From contig JAHDWJ010000002.1 in NCBI GenBank assembly GCA_023384415.1, forward strand, positions 170,190 through 234,189: DNA of 64,000 bases. Direction: 5' to 3'. The notes below the pieces were generated by a model. It was not told the DNA's origin and searched no databases. It was given only the letters and a program-made list of their open reading frames with translations. Positions 15,586 through 23,413 of the stretch are shown here, piece by piece. Origin of the DNA: Anaerolineae bacterium. Lineage in GTDB: Bacteria; Chloroflexota; Anaerolineae; Promineifilales; Promineifilaceae. The position numbers and the translations under genes were made by a program. Numbering within the stretch: position 1 is the stretch's first letter; each line of letters opens with the position of its first letter.

Positions 15586-18243
15586 TTAAATCTTACCCAT
15601 CTTTTCCTTACGTTTCTCCGCCTTCTCAATCAACTCCAAAACCAACTCCTCCAAACCATAACGAATAATCAGTGCGTTCATGCGGTCAATATCCCAAATC
15701 AGGCACATCGGCCTATTCCCCACCGTGGCCTTCTCCGTCTTCAAATTCAGCTCCACATTGATAACCCGGCCCACCTTACCTGCACTCAGCTTACGCGGCC
15801 TGAACTTATCATCATCCCCTTCCTCACCCGCTTCCGCATTCTCAGAATCAATCAACCTATTCGTCTGCCGCGTAATATGCGCCACCTGCAGCCGCAGCTT
15901 CTCTTGCAGCCCCTCAGTCAGTTCCAGCACCTTAGCATCAGGCAAATAATACGCTCGCAAAATCCCTTCCAACACCTTAGCGTTCAACGTCGTAGACCGC
16001 TCCATAATCGCCTGATAATTCATAGCCTTCACGAAATCCATAATCGCATCCTTAAACGATTGCTCCTTCGTGATACTCATCAGCGGCACCGTAATCTCCA
16101 CCAGCCTGCCTGGCATATCCCGCAGAGCCGCATGGTTATAATCAATCTCCACCTGCTCCCAATTCCGCAGTCTGAACATCAACAGTTGATTGCGTATCTG
16201 GAGAGCCTCAGCATAATACCCCTCACGATCCGTAATATACCGGGGAATATCAGACCGAATTCCCCGCCCCACTGTAGCATCCCAGGTCAAACACCGGCTC
16301 TCAGTCGCATCATCCACAAACTTCCCCCGCATATTAAGAACCTTCGGCCCAAACGCATTAAACCCCTCAACCACCGCCTCCCCATCACGCATAGCCGTCC
16401 GCAAAATCGAAAACCCCTTCTTATATCCAGTATTAAACATCTGCACCCAATCAGCACTCGTGTCCGTGTGTGGTAAATCAGCCTCATCCATAATCAGCGT
16501 CATCCCGTGCCACTTTTCCATTGTCCGAAACACAGGTGATGGCGTCGTTGAACCCGTTACAAAAATGCTCCGCATACACATCTCCCCAATCACCTCAGTA
16601 AATCTGCTCTTACCGCTGTCAGAATTCCCCCGGGCCCGAAGATAAGGAACCACATAAAACGCATCAAACAACCAGGTCATCATCACATAATAACTTGCCA
16701 ACACCTCAATCTGCCCTGGCAAATCCACATACTTATGAATAAACCCCTGAATCCGTTGCTGTAAAGCCATATCCGACTCATATGGTTCAACATTAGACGG
16801 CAGCCTCACAATATTTTGCCTCACCAGGCTCTCAAAAGGAGAAAACGGCAAAATACGGTAACTATCCGTTTCCAGCGCAGCCACAACCGCAATACGGCCA
16901 TCTGGATAACGCACCGCCAGGCCAGAACGCGGCCCATTCTCATGTTTCCCATCATAAACCATCTCAAATAAATGCCCCTCCACAAACCCGTTCGCTTGAA
17001 TCTCCTCAGTCTTATGAGCCGCCTTGCTATTCTTGGCTTCCTTCTGCAACGCTCGCACCATATGATTCAGCGTCGTCAAGTTCACATCCAGAGCCACAGC
17101 CAACGCCTTCCGCCGCTCCGCAAACACATAATCAGGCAGCGCAGCCATCGCCGCCACCGCCCGGCGGCGCGCATCCGCATAATCCATCGGATCAGCAGCA
17201 GCAGCTAGTTGCGCCAAAAATTCCGCATAAATAGGAGACGCCCCCAACAGCTCACGCACATCACTACGAGATCCCCCCGCCTTCAAAAAATCATTCGCAT
17301 CCTTAATCCCCGTAACCATTGACTCCCCATCCCGGAGCAAATGATCAGGCCACAGCACAACCCGCGTCAGCGGCCCCAACCCCTCAGCAATTTGCGTAAC
17401 CACCTTCTTCCCGGCCGCATCCCCATCCAACGCCACATACACCTGGTCATACCCCTTCAATTTATCAATCAAACCTGGAGTATCATACAAACCAGCCATA
17501 CCCACCGCCGCAATACCCCACTGAGCCAGGCTCAACGCATCAGCCTGCCCCTCCACAACCACCACATGCCCCGCCTTCCCATGCCAGACATGATTAAAAT
17601 ATGGCTGTTTAGCCCCCGCCAACTCCACTTCCAAATTGTAATGAAACTTCTCCCCAATCCCCCGGCCCGACAAATAATGACACCGATTCCCCACAAAATG
17701 AGCATAAACAAACAAACCAGACGGCATCTTCAAAACAGCCTTCACCACATCCAGTTCAACATCAAATTCATGCATCCGTAAATGATCCACCAGCCCCCGC
17801 CTATTCCCATCCCAAAACCCCACCCTGGCCTGCTCCAGAGTTTCCTTACTCCACCCCCGCTTAAACGCCCACTCAGTAGCAGAAGCAGTCGCCCACAGCC
17901 TTCCACTCAAATAGTCAGCCACAACCGTTAGCACATCATGCCTGGCTCTTGCCGCCTGCAATACCGCCATATCCTGCCCAGACCATTGCAGAGGCAGCCC
18001 GGCCCGGCGGCAAAGAAACTCACACGCCCCCCTAAAATCCAGCCCCTTCACCTTCTCCAGCCACGTCAGGACATCCCCCCCATGCCCCATAGAATTCCAA
18101 ACGTAATACTGCTTTTGCACATCAACCACCAGGCTATCATGCTCAACACCCCTCATATAACGCCGTCTATCCCCCCGTAGTGGGTACGTTTCCCCTATCA
18201 CATCCTCAATCGCATTGGCATCCTTGATAACATCAATGTTCAT
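15586..18243 (-). CDS. Primase-helicase (TOPRIM plus P-loop ATPase)
   Basis: 885 aa. Residues 1-70 resemble the CHC2 primase fold (EHDSLVVDVQKQYYVWNSMGHGGDVLTWL) but lack the Cys/His zinc ligands. TOPRIM: EGQADA at 231-236 and ALDGDAAG at 271-278. C-terminal ATPase: Walker A GNSDSGKS at 539-546, Walker B LIMDEAD at 583-589. The first half is homologous to P2 53476-56382, but the ATPase half is unrelated to the D5/SF3-type helicase there. First gene of the leftward replication/late block; likely primes and unwinds phage DNA. Confidence 0.88.
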   Translation of the reverse strand: MNIDVIKDANAIEDVIGETYPLRGDRRRYMRGVEHDSLVVDVQKQYYVWNSMGHGGDVLTWLEKVKGLDFRGACEFLCRRAGLPLQWSGQDMAVLQAARARHDVLTVVADYLSGRLWATASATEWAFKRGWSKETLEQARVGFWDGNRRGLVDHLRMHEFDVELDVVKAVLKMPSGLFVYAHFVGNRCHYLSGRGIGEKFHYNLEVELAGAKQPYFNHVWHGKAGHVVVVEGQADALSLAQWGIAAVGMAGLYDTPGLIDKLKGYDQVYVALDGDAAGKKVVTQIAEGLGPLTRVVLWPDHLLRDGESMVTGIKDANDFLKAGGSRSDVRELLGASPIYAEFLAQLAAAADPMDYADARRRAVAAMAALPDYVFAERRKALAVALDVNLTTLNHMVRALQKEAKNSKAAHKTEEIQANGFVEGHLFEMVYDGKHENGPRSGLAVRYPDGRIAVVAALETDSYRILPFSPFESLVRQNIVRLPSNVEPYESDMALQQRIQGFIHKYVDLPGQIEVLASYYVMMTWLFDAFYVVPYLRARGNSDSGKSRFTEVIGEMCMRSIFVTGSTTPSPVFRTMEKWHGMTLIMDEADLPHTDTSADWVQMFNTGYKKGFSILRTAMRDGEAVVEGFNAFGPKVLNMRGKFVDDATESRCLTWDATVGRGIRSDIPRYITDREGYYAEALQIRNQLLMFRLRNWEQVEIDYNHAALRDMPGRLVEITVPLMSITKEQSFKDAIMDFVKAMNYQAIMERSTTLNAKVLEGILRAYYLPDAKVLELTEGLQEKLRLQVAHITRQTNRLIDSENAEAGEEGDDDKFRPRKLSAGKVGRVINVELNLKTEKATVGNRPMCLIWDIDRMNALIIRYGLEELVLELIEKAEKRKEKMGKI

Positions 18244-18639
18244 AATTCACTCCCGGTTTTACCAAATCACCACATTAGCGCAGCCACCCCGCTCCCCGGC
18301 CACCAAAGCCGCCGGGGGGGGGGAAGCAAAAAAAATCACAACCCTAACCCCACCACTGCCTGCTCAACATCACCAAACAACCAAACAATCTAACCGTTCC
18401 AACACCTGTTAGCTTGTCGTAACATACATTATCAAAAGCTATAATTGAGTAATATACGAAACAAATGACAGTACATATTCTGGTAATATGTATCAATCTT
18501 TCATCGTTCATTAGCTTCATAACTCTTAAGTGCAGCCACCTTCAAATACTCACCCCCCAAAGCCACGTGGTGGTTTTGGGTCAAGCCTGTGCAAGGGTGA
18601 AAAAAGGGAATAAAGGGCGGTTATTCTGCTACTGCTCCA
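18244..18639. other. Gene-free control region upstream of primase
   Basis: 396 bp without a credible gene. It holds a run of ten G at about 18314-18323 near the primase start, an A/T-rich part, and the dyad block 18408-18442 that is shared with P2. Probably contains the promoter of the leftward primase operon and perhaps an origin. Confidence 0.6.
18408..18442 (-). promoter_or_regulatory. Conserved dyad TAGCTT-N20-AAGCTA upstream of the primase operon
   Basis: TAGCTT (18410-18415) and AAGCTA (18436-18441) flank 20 bp. P2 has the same arms, spacing and most inner bases at 56947-56978. On the minus strand TTGATA is followed 17 bp on by CTAACA, a possible promoter inside the dyad. Conserved while flanking DNA is not. 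Confidence 0.6.
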
Positions 18640-18888
18640 TTAAATTTGAGGCGAGCCATTGCGCCGTTGTAGAGCTTTAGCACGAGCCTTCGGGTGTGCG
18701 ATGGTGATAATTTCCCTGGCCTGTTGAATGGCCAATCGCGTGTTAGCTACAACAGCTGTTACGCCGTGCCTGGTCATATCGCCCCCCCCATTTGCTAACC
18801 GTTCTAAATGTATGTCCGCCCGTATCAATGCCGAGTAAACGTCTTCTAAGGTATGAAGGGCTGTGTTGCTCAATTCACGCCTAGCCAT
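18640..18888 (-). CDS. Unknown small helical protein beside the repressor (82 aa)
   Basis: Start ATG at 18888 (MARRELSNTALHTLEDVYSA). Mostly helical, with THLEDVYSALIRADIHLERLA-like pattern. P2 57197-57412 sits at the same place with a similar helical make-up (YHITNALRLLEAVG). Overlaps the membrane protein gene by 8 bp. Function unknown. Confidence 0.6.
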   Translation of the reverse strand: MARRELSNTALHTLEDVYSALIRADIHLERLANGGGDMTRHGVTAVVANTRLAIQQAREIITIAHPKARAKALQRRNGSPQI

Positions 18889-19207
18889 TTGCCTGCTCCT
18901 GGATGTACTTCTGGTCACTCAATCGGGCGTGAGCATAGTGAAATACGTCATTTATAATCATGGGTAGACCGCTGGCCGCAAAACAAGCCAGGGTTATAAG
19001 CAGGTCCATAAGTGGGTCTTGGTGGTGAATTAGGGTGTTGGCCATCAATGTGATCAGTACCCCGGCTACAACTAAGAAGGATGTATAACCTTCGCTATAC
19101 CCGCGAGCGTGAAGCCAGTTGATGAACATGGCGAAAGCAGTGCCAAAAACAAAAAGGCCCCCCATTGTGGCCACAATAGCGACAAATTCAGCGCGAATTA
19201 TCAACAT
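18881..19207 (-). CDS. Membrane protein divergent from the repressor (108 aa)
   Basis: Start chosen at ATG 19207, with AGGAG 8 bp upstream; an upstream in-frame ATG at 19285 would run through the operator region. Three hydrophobic segments: FVAIVATMGGLFVFGTAFAM, FLVVAGVLITLMANTLI and LLITLACFAASGLPMII. The P2 homologue at 57396-57746 shares DDGYTAFLVVGGVLTTLA and CTGLPMIIGSVYRHTE. It occupies the first-gene place of the early leftward transcript opposite the repressor. Function unknown; superinfection exclusion is one possibility. Confidence 0.68.
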   Translation of the reverse strand: MLIIRAEFVAIVATMGGLFVFGTAFAMFINWLHARGYSEGYTSFLVVAGVLITLMANTLIHHQDPLMDLLITLACFAASGLPMIINDVFHYAHARLSDQKYIQEQANG

Positions 19208-19260
19208 GGGTGTTTCTCCTGTGTCTGATGTGCTAATCTGATTACTGTCTATTTCATAAG

Positions 19261-19322
19261 CCGAAATAGTCATTTGACTATCCAATAAGATGTTATCATT
19301 TTATCGGCCGATATGGTCATTT
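19261..19322. promoter_or_regulatory. Repressor operators O1 and O2 (P1)
   Basis: CCGAAATAGTCATTT (19261-19275) and CCGATATGGTCATTT (19308-19322) differ at two bases and lie 47 bp apart in the divergent promoter region. The second includes most of the perfect 12-bp palindrome TATCGGCCGATA (19302-19313). These are likely binding sites of the repressor starting at 19363. Confidence 0.62.
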
Positions 19323-19362
19323 CAGTACACAAATCTGATTGTAGAAATAAGGAAGGTGGAAA

Positions 19363-19740
19363 ATGGGTACAGACGTGGTTCAACCAAGACTGAAGGAATG
19401 GGCGACTAAGATGAAAGAGCGATATGGCTGGTCCGTTCGTACCATTGCGGAAAATGCCGGCCTCTCACACAGCACGGTTAATTTGTTTTTCCGGCCACAC
19501 ACACGGGTTGGTTGGGATTCATGTGTAGCCGTGGCCCGGGTCTTTGCCACACCTGAACGTAATGTGTTGGAAATGGCGGAGCTGCTTTCCCCAGAACCGC
19601 CAGATACCCAAGATACCCGCTTGCTCAACAATATCTATCAAAACCTCAATGAAGATGATAGGCGCGATCTGATAGCGTATGCAGAATACCTGCGTGATGG
19701 GCGCAAAAACCTGACACGCTACCGCGGCCGCGCCACCTGA
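19363..19740 (+). CDS. XRE-type phage repressor (P1)
   Basis: 125 aa with SD AAGGAAGG before ATG 19363. N-terminal helix-turn-helix: YGWSVRTIAENAGLSHSTVNLFF, then a C-terminal helical segment (NEDDRRDLIAYAEYLRDG). No peptidase domain, so it is not a LexA/CI autocleaving repressor. P2 has a protein of the same type at 57874-58221. Divergent from the membrane protein gene over two operator repeats; probably maintains lysogeny. Confidence 0.82.
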   Translation: MGTDVVQPRLKEWATKMKERYGWSVRTIAENAGLSHSTVNLFFRPHTRVGWDSCVAVARVFATPERNVLEMAELLSPEPPDTQDTRLLNNIYQNLNEDDRRDLIAYAEYLRDGRKNLTRYRGRAT

Positions 19741-19744
19741 TCAC

Positions 19745-19843
19745 TTACTCAACCTGCCCCATGAAGTAACACACCCTCTGAATGCTCGCATCTATATGAT
19801 CGTTATTTAACGTCACAGTGAACTGGGTGCTGATAGCCGACAT
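19745..19843 (-). CDS. Very small protein at the end of the early operon (32 aa)
   Basis: ATG at 19843 behind a strong GGGAGG site at good spacing; MSAISTQFTVTLNNDHIDAS. It overlaps the end of the Zn-finger gene by 41 bp in another frame. The ribosome site is the only support. Confidence 0.4.
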   Translation of the reverse strand: MSAISTQFTVTLNNDHIDASIQRVCYFMGQVE

Positions 19844-20060
19844 AATTACCTCCCTCATAATATTTACGAAAATAACAAGAATGACAGAAACAAACGCCAC
19901 CCTCATCATTACACGCCTCACATCTATAACTTGGGTCATCAGTATCTAAACCACCACATTCTGGACACGCTGTGAAATAGCGCACCGGTGCCGGCACAAT
20001 GTCCAGGCTAGATAAAGACCTCTTACACTCAAAGCAGAAAACAGCAAAGTTATCAAACAT
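19803..20060 (-). CDS. Cys-rich zinc-binding protein (85 aa)
   Basis: Four CxxC pairs: CFECKR, CPECGG, CEAC and CFCHSC. Looks like two small zinc fingers. Overlaps the Gp37/Gp68 gene by 8 bp. No catalytic motif. No P2 counterpart was found. Confidence 0.7.
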   Translation of the reverse strand: MFDNFAVFCFECKRSLSSLDIVPAPVRYFTACPECGGLDTDDPSYRCEACNDEGGVCFCHSCYFRKYYEGGNYVGYQHPVHCDVK

Positions 20061-20964
20061 GATTTTCTCCTATCCTAAATATGGGAAACTGGTTCCAAAT
20101 CTGGCCGTCCAGGACTCGCCCCGCCGCCTTTTTGCCAACACGCTGTGGTTCAAATGGGAAACCAATCGGGGTAGCCCGGATTGGGCTATATTCCCCCCAC
20201 TGCTTAAACAGAAACGGCACCTCAGCCGCCTGGCATTGATCACGGATACCCCGCACCCACTCAATTTTGGCAGGCCGGGCATTGGGGCCAGATTCACCCC
20301 CGACAATAACCCACCCAATTTGGGTCAGCCACCGTGAAAGGTCGATCATCCCTAACAATGGCTCGCAGCTCAGGAACAGCATACCTGTAAATTCCCACAT
20401 GGTTTTAAGCTCCACCAGCAGTGGGACACGTTCATTTGCTTGCTCTTGATCTTCCACGCTGACCCCGAAATTAATGTTGCTCAAGGTATAGCCAGTCATC
20501 CGTTTATTTGGTATCCAGCCCAGTATGTTTTCCGGCCGCTTCGTGAGCAAAAGCCAGTCCAAATTGGGGGTGATGTGGATCAATTCAATTAAATTACGTC
20601 GCCAATTGTTCATCTCCATTCGCTGGTCCGGCTTATCCTCAAACACATCAGCCAAACTGGCGCAAAAGACACGGGCACGGGTTGGCTGAAGGCTGTTATC
20701 GCCACACGAAGGGCAGTACACAATGAATTCATGCCCCCGCCAGCCACAATGGGTACATTCAGCCCACTCCTGTTTATTCCAACGCAGCGGCTCTCCCCAT
20801 GTTTTGGTGCGTATCCTGGTGCCACCAGGCCCCCATTGCACCTTCTTAAACCGCTTAGACATCATATTTTCAGCATAACAATACTTACACCCATCCGAAA
20901 CCTTCGTACAGCCAACCCAGGGATTAAACGTGTGGTCAGCCCATTCAATATTCGTGTTCTCCAT
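20053..20964 (-). CDS. Phage Gp37/Gp68-family (DUF5131) radical-SAM-like protein
   Basis: 303 aa from ATG 20964 (MENTNIEWADHTFNPWVGC). Cys19, Cys26 and Cys29 form the CxxxxxxCxxC cluster motif of this family (CTKVSDGCKYCYAE). An inserted zinc ribbon follows (CTHCGWRGHE ... CPSC). The C-terminal half has WVIVGGESGPNARP and VPFLFKQWGEY. The substrate of the family is not established. P2 has only the C-terminal half (50713-51270). Confidence 0.85.
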   Translation of the reverse strand: MENTNIEWADHTFNPWVGCTKVSDGCKYCYAENMMSKRFKKVQWGPGGTRIRTKTWGEPLRWNKQEWAECTHCGWRGHEFIVYCPSCGDNSLQPTRARVFCASLADVFEDKPDQRMEMNNWRRNLIELIHITPNLDWLLLTKRPENILGWIPNKRMTGYTLSNINFGVSVEDQEQANERVPLLVELKTMWEFTGMLFLSCEPLLGMIDLSRWLTQIGWVIVGGESGPNARPAKIEWVRGIRDQCQAAEVPFLFKQWGEYSPIRATPIGFPFEPQRVGKKAAGRVLDGQIWNQFPIFRIGENHV

Positions 20965-20975
20965 AATTTTTTCCT

Positions 20976-21275
20976 TTAGCCAACGATCTGCTGCCAGAAC
21001 ATGGCTGCTACATATAACAATGAGCAAATGCCCATGCCGAAGAAGATGCAGAAGAGCCACGCCGTCAACCGAAACAACGCCTCGTCAATGAACAAATACC
21101 GCTTACCATCCACTTCTAGTTGGACAACTAGCCCCTCCATGCTCATCCGATGGCTTTTTGCGGCCCTCTTCGCCTGCGGCCGTGGCCAAGGGGGTGGGGC
21201 TGAGGGCATGGCGCAATAGGCACAGTCGTCATTCGCACATTCCCGCCGGTGCTTTTCATCAAAGGCCGCGTTCAT
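20976..21275 (-). CDS. Membrane-anchored Cys-motif protein (99 aa)
   Basis: N-terminus FDEKHRRECANDDCAYC, a short soluble part, then one or two hydrophobic segments at the C-terminus (LTAWLFCIFFGMGICSLLYVAAMF). The P2 protein 51465-51761 has the same layout and the motif HRRDCANDDCDYC. Both lie in a run of small membrane proteins. Function unknown. Confidence 0.75.
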   Translation of the reverse strand: MNAAFDEKHRRECANDDCAYCAMPSAPPPWPRPQAKRAAKSHRMSMEGLVVQLEVDGKRYLFIDEALFRLTAWLFCIFFGMGICSLLYVAAMFWQQIVG

Positions 21276-21279
21276 CGTG

Positions 21280-21456
21280 TCACCCCACTACGATGGTGTA
21301 AAGGCTAATACCAAACACCACAAAAAAGGCTATTCCAGCCCAAAGGCTCGCCCAATCTCGATTCCCGGTACGAGCTTCTACCCATACCCCCACCCCCATA
21401 AACGCGAGTAGAGAAACAATAAATGCCCCCCACAGTAAATTTAGAAATTCATTCAC
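21280..21456 (-). CDS. Small two-segment membrane protein (58 aa)
   Basis: Starts at GTG 21456, overlapping the stop of the 39-aa gene. Hydrophobic segments LLWGAFIVSLLAFMGVGVWV and LWAGIAFFVVFGISLYTIVV are joined by a charged loop EARTGNRDW. Coupled start and topology support a real gene. Confidence 0.65.
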   Translation of the reverse strand: MNEFLNLLWGAFIVSLLAFMGVGVWVEARTGNRDWASLWAGIAFFVVFGISLYTIVVG

Positions 21457-21572
21457 GGTCTTTGATCCTTTTTGTGGGCCATGAGCTTTCCAACCCCCAC
21501 GCCCAGCAGAAATAATAGAATCAACGCCAACATCCCAAGCAGCGATAATGCTATAAAGTCAATTAACATCAT
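21453..21572 (-). CDS. Very small membrane protein (39 aa)
   Basis: ATG 21572 preceded by AAAGGAGC. Hydrophobic core LSLLGMLALILLFLLGVGVG then a basic end KLMAHKKDQRP. Stop overlaps the GTG of the next gene (translational coupling). Same place as the small membrane proteins of P2 at 51758-52185. Confidence 0.62.
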   Translation of the reverse strand: MMLIDFIALSLLGMLALILLFLLGVGVGKLMAHKKDQRP

Positions 21573-21581
21573 TTGCTCCTT

Positions 21582-22232
21582 TTAGCGGTCGTCGTCGGTC
21601 GTCGTCGGTTGCGTACCGCCGCCGACCGCCACTTCATGCACTGGGGTAGGGGGGTCTGGGGTTAAAAAACTCTGCCAAAATTCCCGGCCTGTGTCTGTAA
21701 GCTGCCCGGCCGCATCAAACAGCCCTAACCGTAAAAATTCTTGCCTGATTTCTGGGTACCTGTCCGAAACATTCTCAAAAACGCCGGTCTGAGCCAAAAT
21801 CTGCCGGGTGAGCTTCCCTGTATGCAGAAAAATGCGAGCCAACACCTTCCATTGTGCTATTTTCAGGTTAAATTTTGACATCTGGATGTGTTGGCCCGTG
21901 CCAGACAGTTTGGCAATCCAGGGCTGCACTAGCCGCTGATTTTCAGCCGATGAAGAGGGCAACGGCGGGGGCACCATTTCTTCAATATAGGTGAAAGCAC
22001 GTTCATCGTGCAGCCGCTTGCGATCCATCAGCATGTACCAAAAGGCCACTGCCCCCAATGTCACAGCCAGCCAAATCCCATTGCCCGTTTGCACTACCAA
22101 TACCAGCCCCAAAACGCCCAGAAACGCGGCTATCCCCGACCAAAACGAGAAGAGCCATGCTTCCCCAAACGCTGGCGGCCGCGACCTGCGCTCCCTACGC
22201 ACTACCACCTCATTTTCAGTCATCATACTCAC
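21582..22232 (-). CDS. Membrane protein with cytoplasmic helical domain (216 aa)
   Basis: Two hydrophobic segments near residues 30-70 (SGIAAFLGVLGLVLVVQ and WLAVTLGAVAFWYMLM), then a soluble region with a winged-helix-like pattern (RQILAQTGVFENVSDRYPEI ... LGLFDAAGQLTDTGREF). The P2 protein at 52193-52873 has the same order and shares HDERA(F)YT and the C-terminal GREF/GRES segment. Function unknown. Confidence 0.72.
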   Translation of the reverse strand: MSMMTENEVVVRRERRSRPPAFGEAWLFSFWSGIAAFLGVLGLVLVVQTGNGIWLAVTLGAVAFWYMLMDRKRLHDERAFTYIEEMVPPPLPSSSAENQRLVQPWIAKLSGTGQHIQMSKFNLKIAQWKVLARIFLHTGKLTRQILAQTGVFENVSDRYPEIRQEFLRLGLFDAAGQLTDTGREFWQSFLTPDPPTPVHEVAVGGGTQPTTTDDDR

Positions 22233-22414
22233 CTCTTCCTGTCTGGCTGGGCCTCTACCTCAACAATCTTGCCCGCTTTACCAGCATAAATAGCTTCAAT
22301 AGCATACACCGCGGCCGCCCTGGCCCCAGCCTCATCCACAGCCTGCACCCGCATCATCTGCATCTGCCCCTCTACCACATAACGTACCTGGTACATCCGT
22401 TGCTCACTTTTCAT
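22229..22414 (-). CDS. Small unknown protein (61 aa)
   Basis: Start ATG 22414. Contains MYQVRYVVEGQMQMMRVQAV and DEAGARAAAVYAIEA, a short beta-beta-helix pattern. Stop overlaps the next start. Nothing else can be said. Confidence 0.6.
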   Translation of the reverse strand: MKSEQRMYQVRYVVEGQMQMMRVQAVDEAGARAAAVYAIEAIYAGKAGKIVEVEAQPDRKR

Positions 22415-23147
22415 CACAACCGCCCCTTGTCTCCTCAAGACAATAAAAACACAGCGGCCCCAAATGTTTGCCCAGGTTCAAGCCACAGCGGGTGCAATAC
22501 GCTGGTCCCGGGCACCGTTCTAAGGGAATCCCTGGCACATGCGGCCAGCTGTGCCCCATCACCGCCGCATACAACGTTCGCCTCTTCAGCCGGTACTTCC
22601 GCACCAGGTCAGGCAGCGCCACCCCATTCTCATAAAAATCAGCCCGGATACGAATAACCATTTTCGCATTCAACAATCGCTGCTCTGAAGCCAGGCGTAT
22701 CCGATACCCCGCCTGCACCAGCTTGTGCCGCAACGTTTGTTTATCACAGCCAGCATCCCCGGCCAACACCCGCAGACTCTCCCCAGCCTCATACCGCCGC
22801 CCCAGGTCAGCTATTTCCTGAGCCGACAGAGCGCAGCCAGACACCAGATCAACCGGCCGCTCCCGCTTATTGCGCTGCCAATAGACATAACATCGTGAGC
22901 AGCGGCCTTTGGCGGTATTTTTGGGCATATACATCTGCCCGCAAACAACACAGGCTTGCTGTTTCCTTCGGCGGCGGGGCAGCCTGGCTACAGGTGGGGG
23001 GTCAGTTAGCTCTTTCCACGTTCTACCTGTAGCCACGTTGTACACAACCATATAAGGCAATTTCAGTTGATCTGCCACCTGGCGCACTGAACTACCAGAA
23101 TGGACCAGACGGCGAATCTTTCGGGCATATTGCAGCGTTACACTCAT
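22404..23147 (-). CDS. Multi-HTH protein with two Cys clusters (247 aa)
   Basis: Three helix-turn-helix-like segments: residues about 8-40 (KIRRLVHSGSSVRQVADQLK), 105-140 (SAQEIADLGRRYEAGESLRV), 165-195 (IRADFYENGVALPDLVRKYR). Two zinc clusters: CVVCGQ/CSRC at about 66-85 and CTRCGLN/CFYC near the C-terminus. Looks like a DNA-binding regulator built from repeated small domains. No P2 counterpart. Confidence 0.7.
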   Translation of the reverse strand: MSVTLQYARKIRRLVHSGSSVRQVADQLKLPYMVVYNVATGRTWKELTDPPPVARLPRRRRKQQACVVCGQMYMPKNTAKGRCSRCYVYWQRNKRERPVDLVSGCALSAQEIADLGRRYEAGESLRVLAGDAGCDKQTLRHKLVQAGYRIRLASEQRLLNAKMVIRIRADFYENGVALPDLVRKYRLKRRTLYAAVMGHSWPHVPGIPLERCPGPAYCTRCGLNLGKHLGPLCFYCLEETRGGCDEK

Positions 23148-23157
23148 GGCTATCTCC

Positions 23158-23361
23158 TCACTTCACCCGGAAATCACGCCCCCACAAGCAAAAAACACAT
23201 TGATGCGTCTCCGTAAACCGGTTAGTTTTCTTCAGCCAGATTGGGCCGCCACATTCCGGGCACCTATAGCCAGGGGGGGCAGGCTGCCAACCCCGTTGCA
23301 ACCACGTCAGCATCTCACCAAATTGGGCACACGTTTGCCGGGTACGAATACTCCTGCTCAT
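23158..23361 (-). CDS. Zinc-ribbon protein (67 aa)
   Basis: CPECGGPIWLKK and CVFCLWGRDFRVK form one zinc ribbon, preceded by FGEMLTWLQRGWQPAPPG. P2 49830-50054 is a clear homologue (FQEMLTWLGRGWVKAPPG, CPECGGPVWLK). A GGACGATT motif copy lies 17 bp upstream of the start. Confidence 0.78.
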   Translation of the reverse strand: MSRSIRTRQTCAQFGEMLTWLQRGWQPAPPGYRCPECGGPIWLKKTNRFTETHQCVFCLWGRDFRVK

Positions 23362-23377
23362 ACCATTGCTCCATTAC

Positions 23378-23394
23378 GGACGATTAAATAGACA
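23378..23394 (-). promoter_or_regulatory. GGACGATTAAATAGACA motif, copy 1
   Basis: Same 17-mer as at 26045-26061 and one mismatch from 28976-28992. On the minus strand TGTCTATTTAATCGTCC ends 17 bp upstream of the zinc-ribbon start codon. Confidence 0.55.
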
Positions 23395-23413
23395 CGGCCA
23401 CAAAAAAAACACC

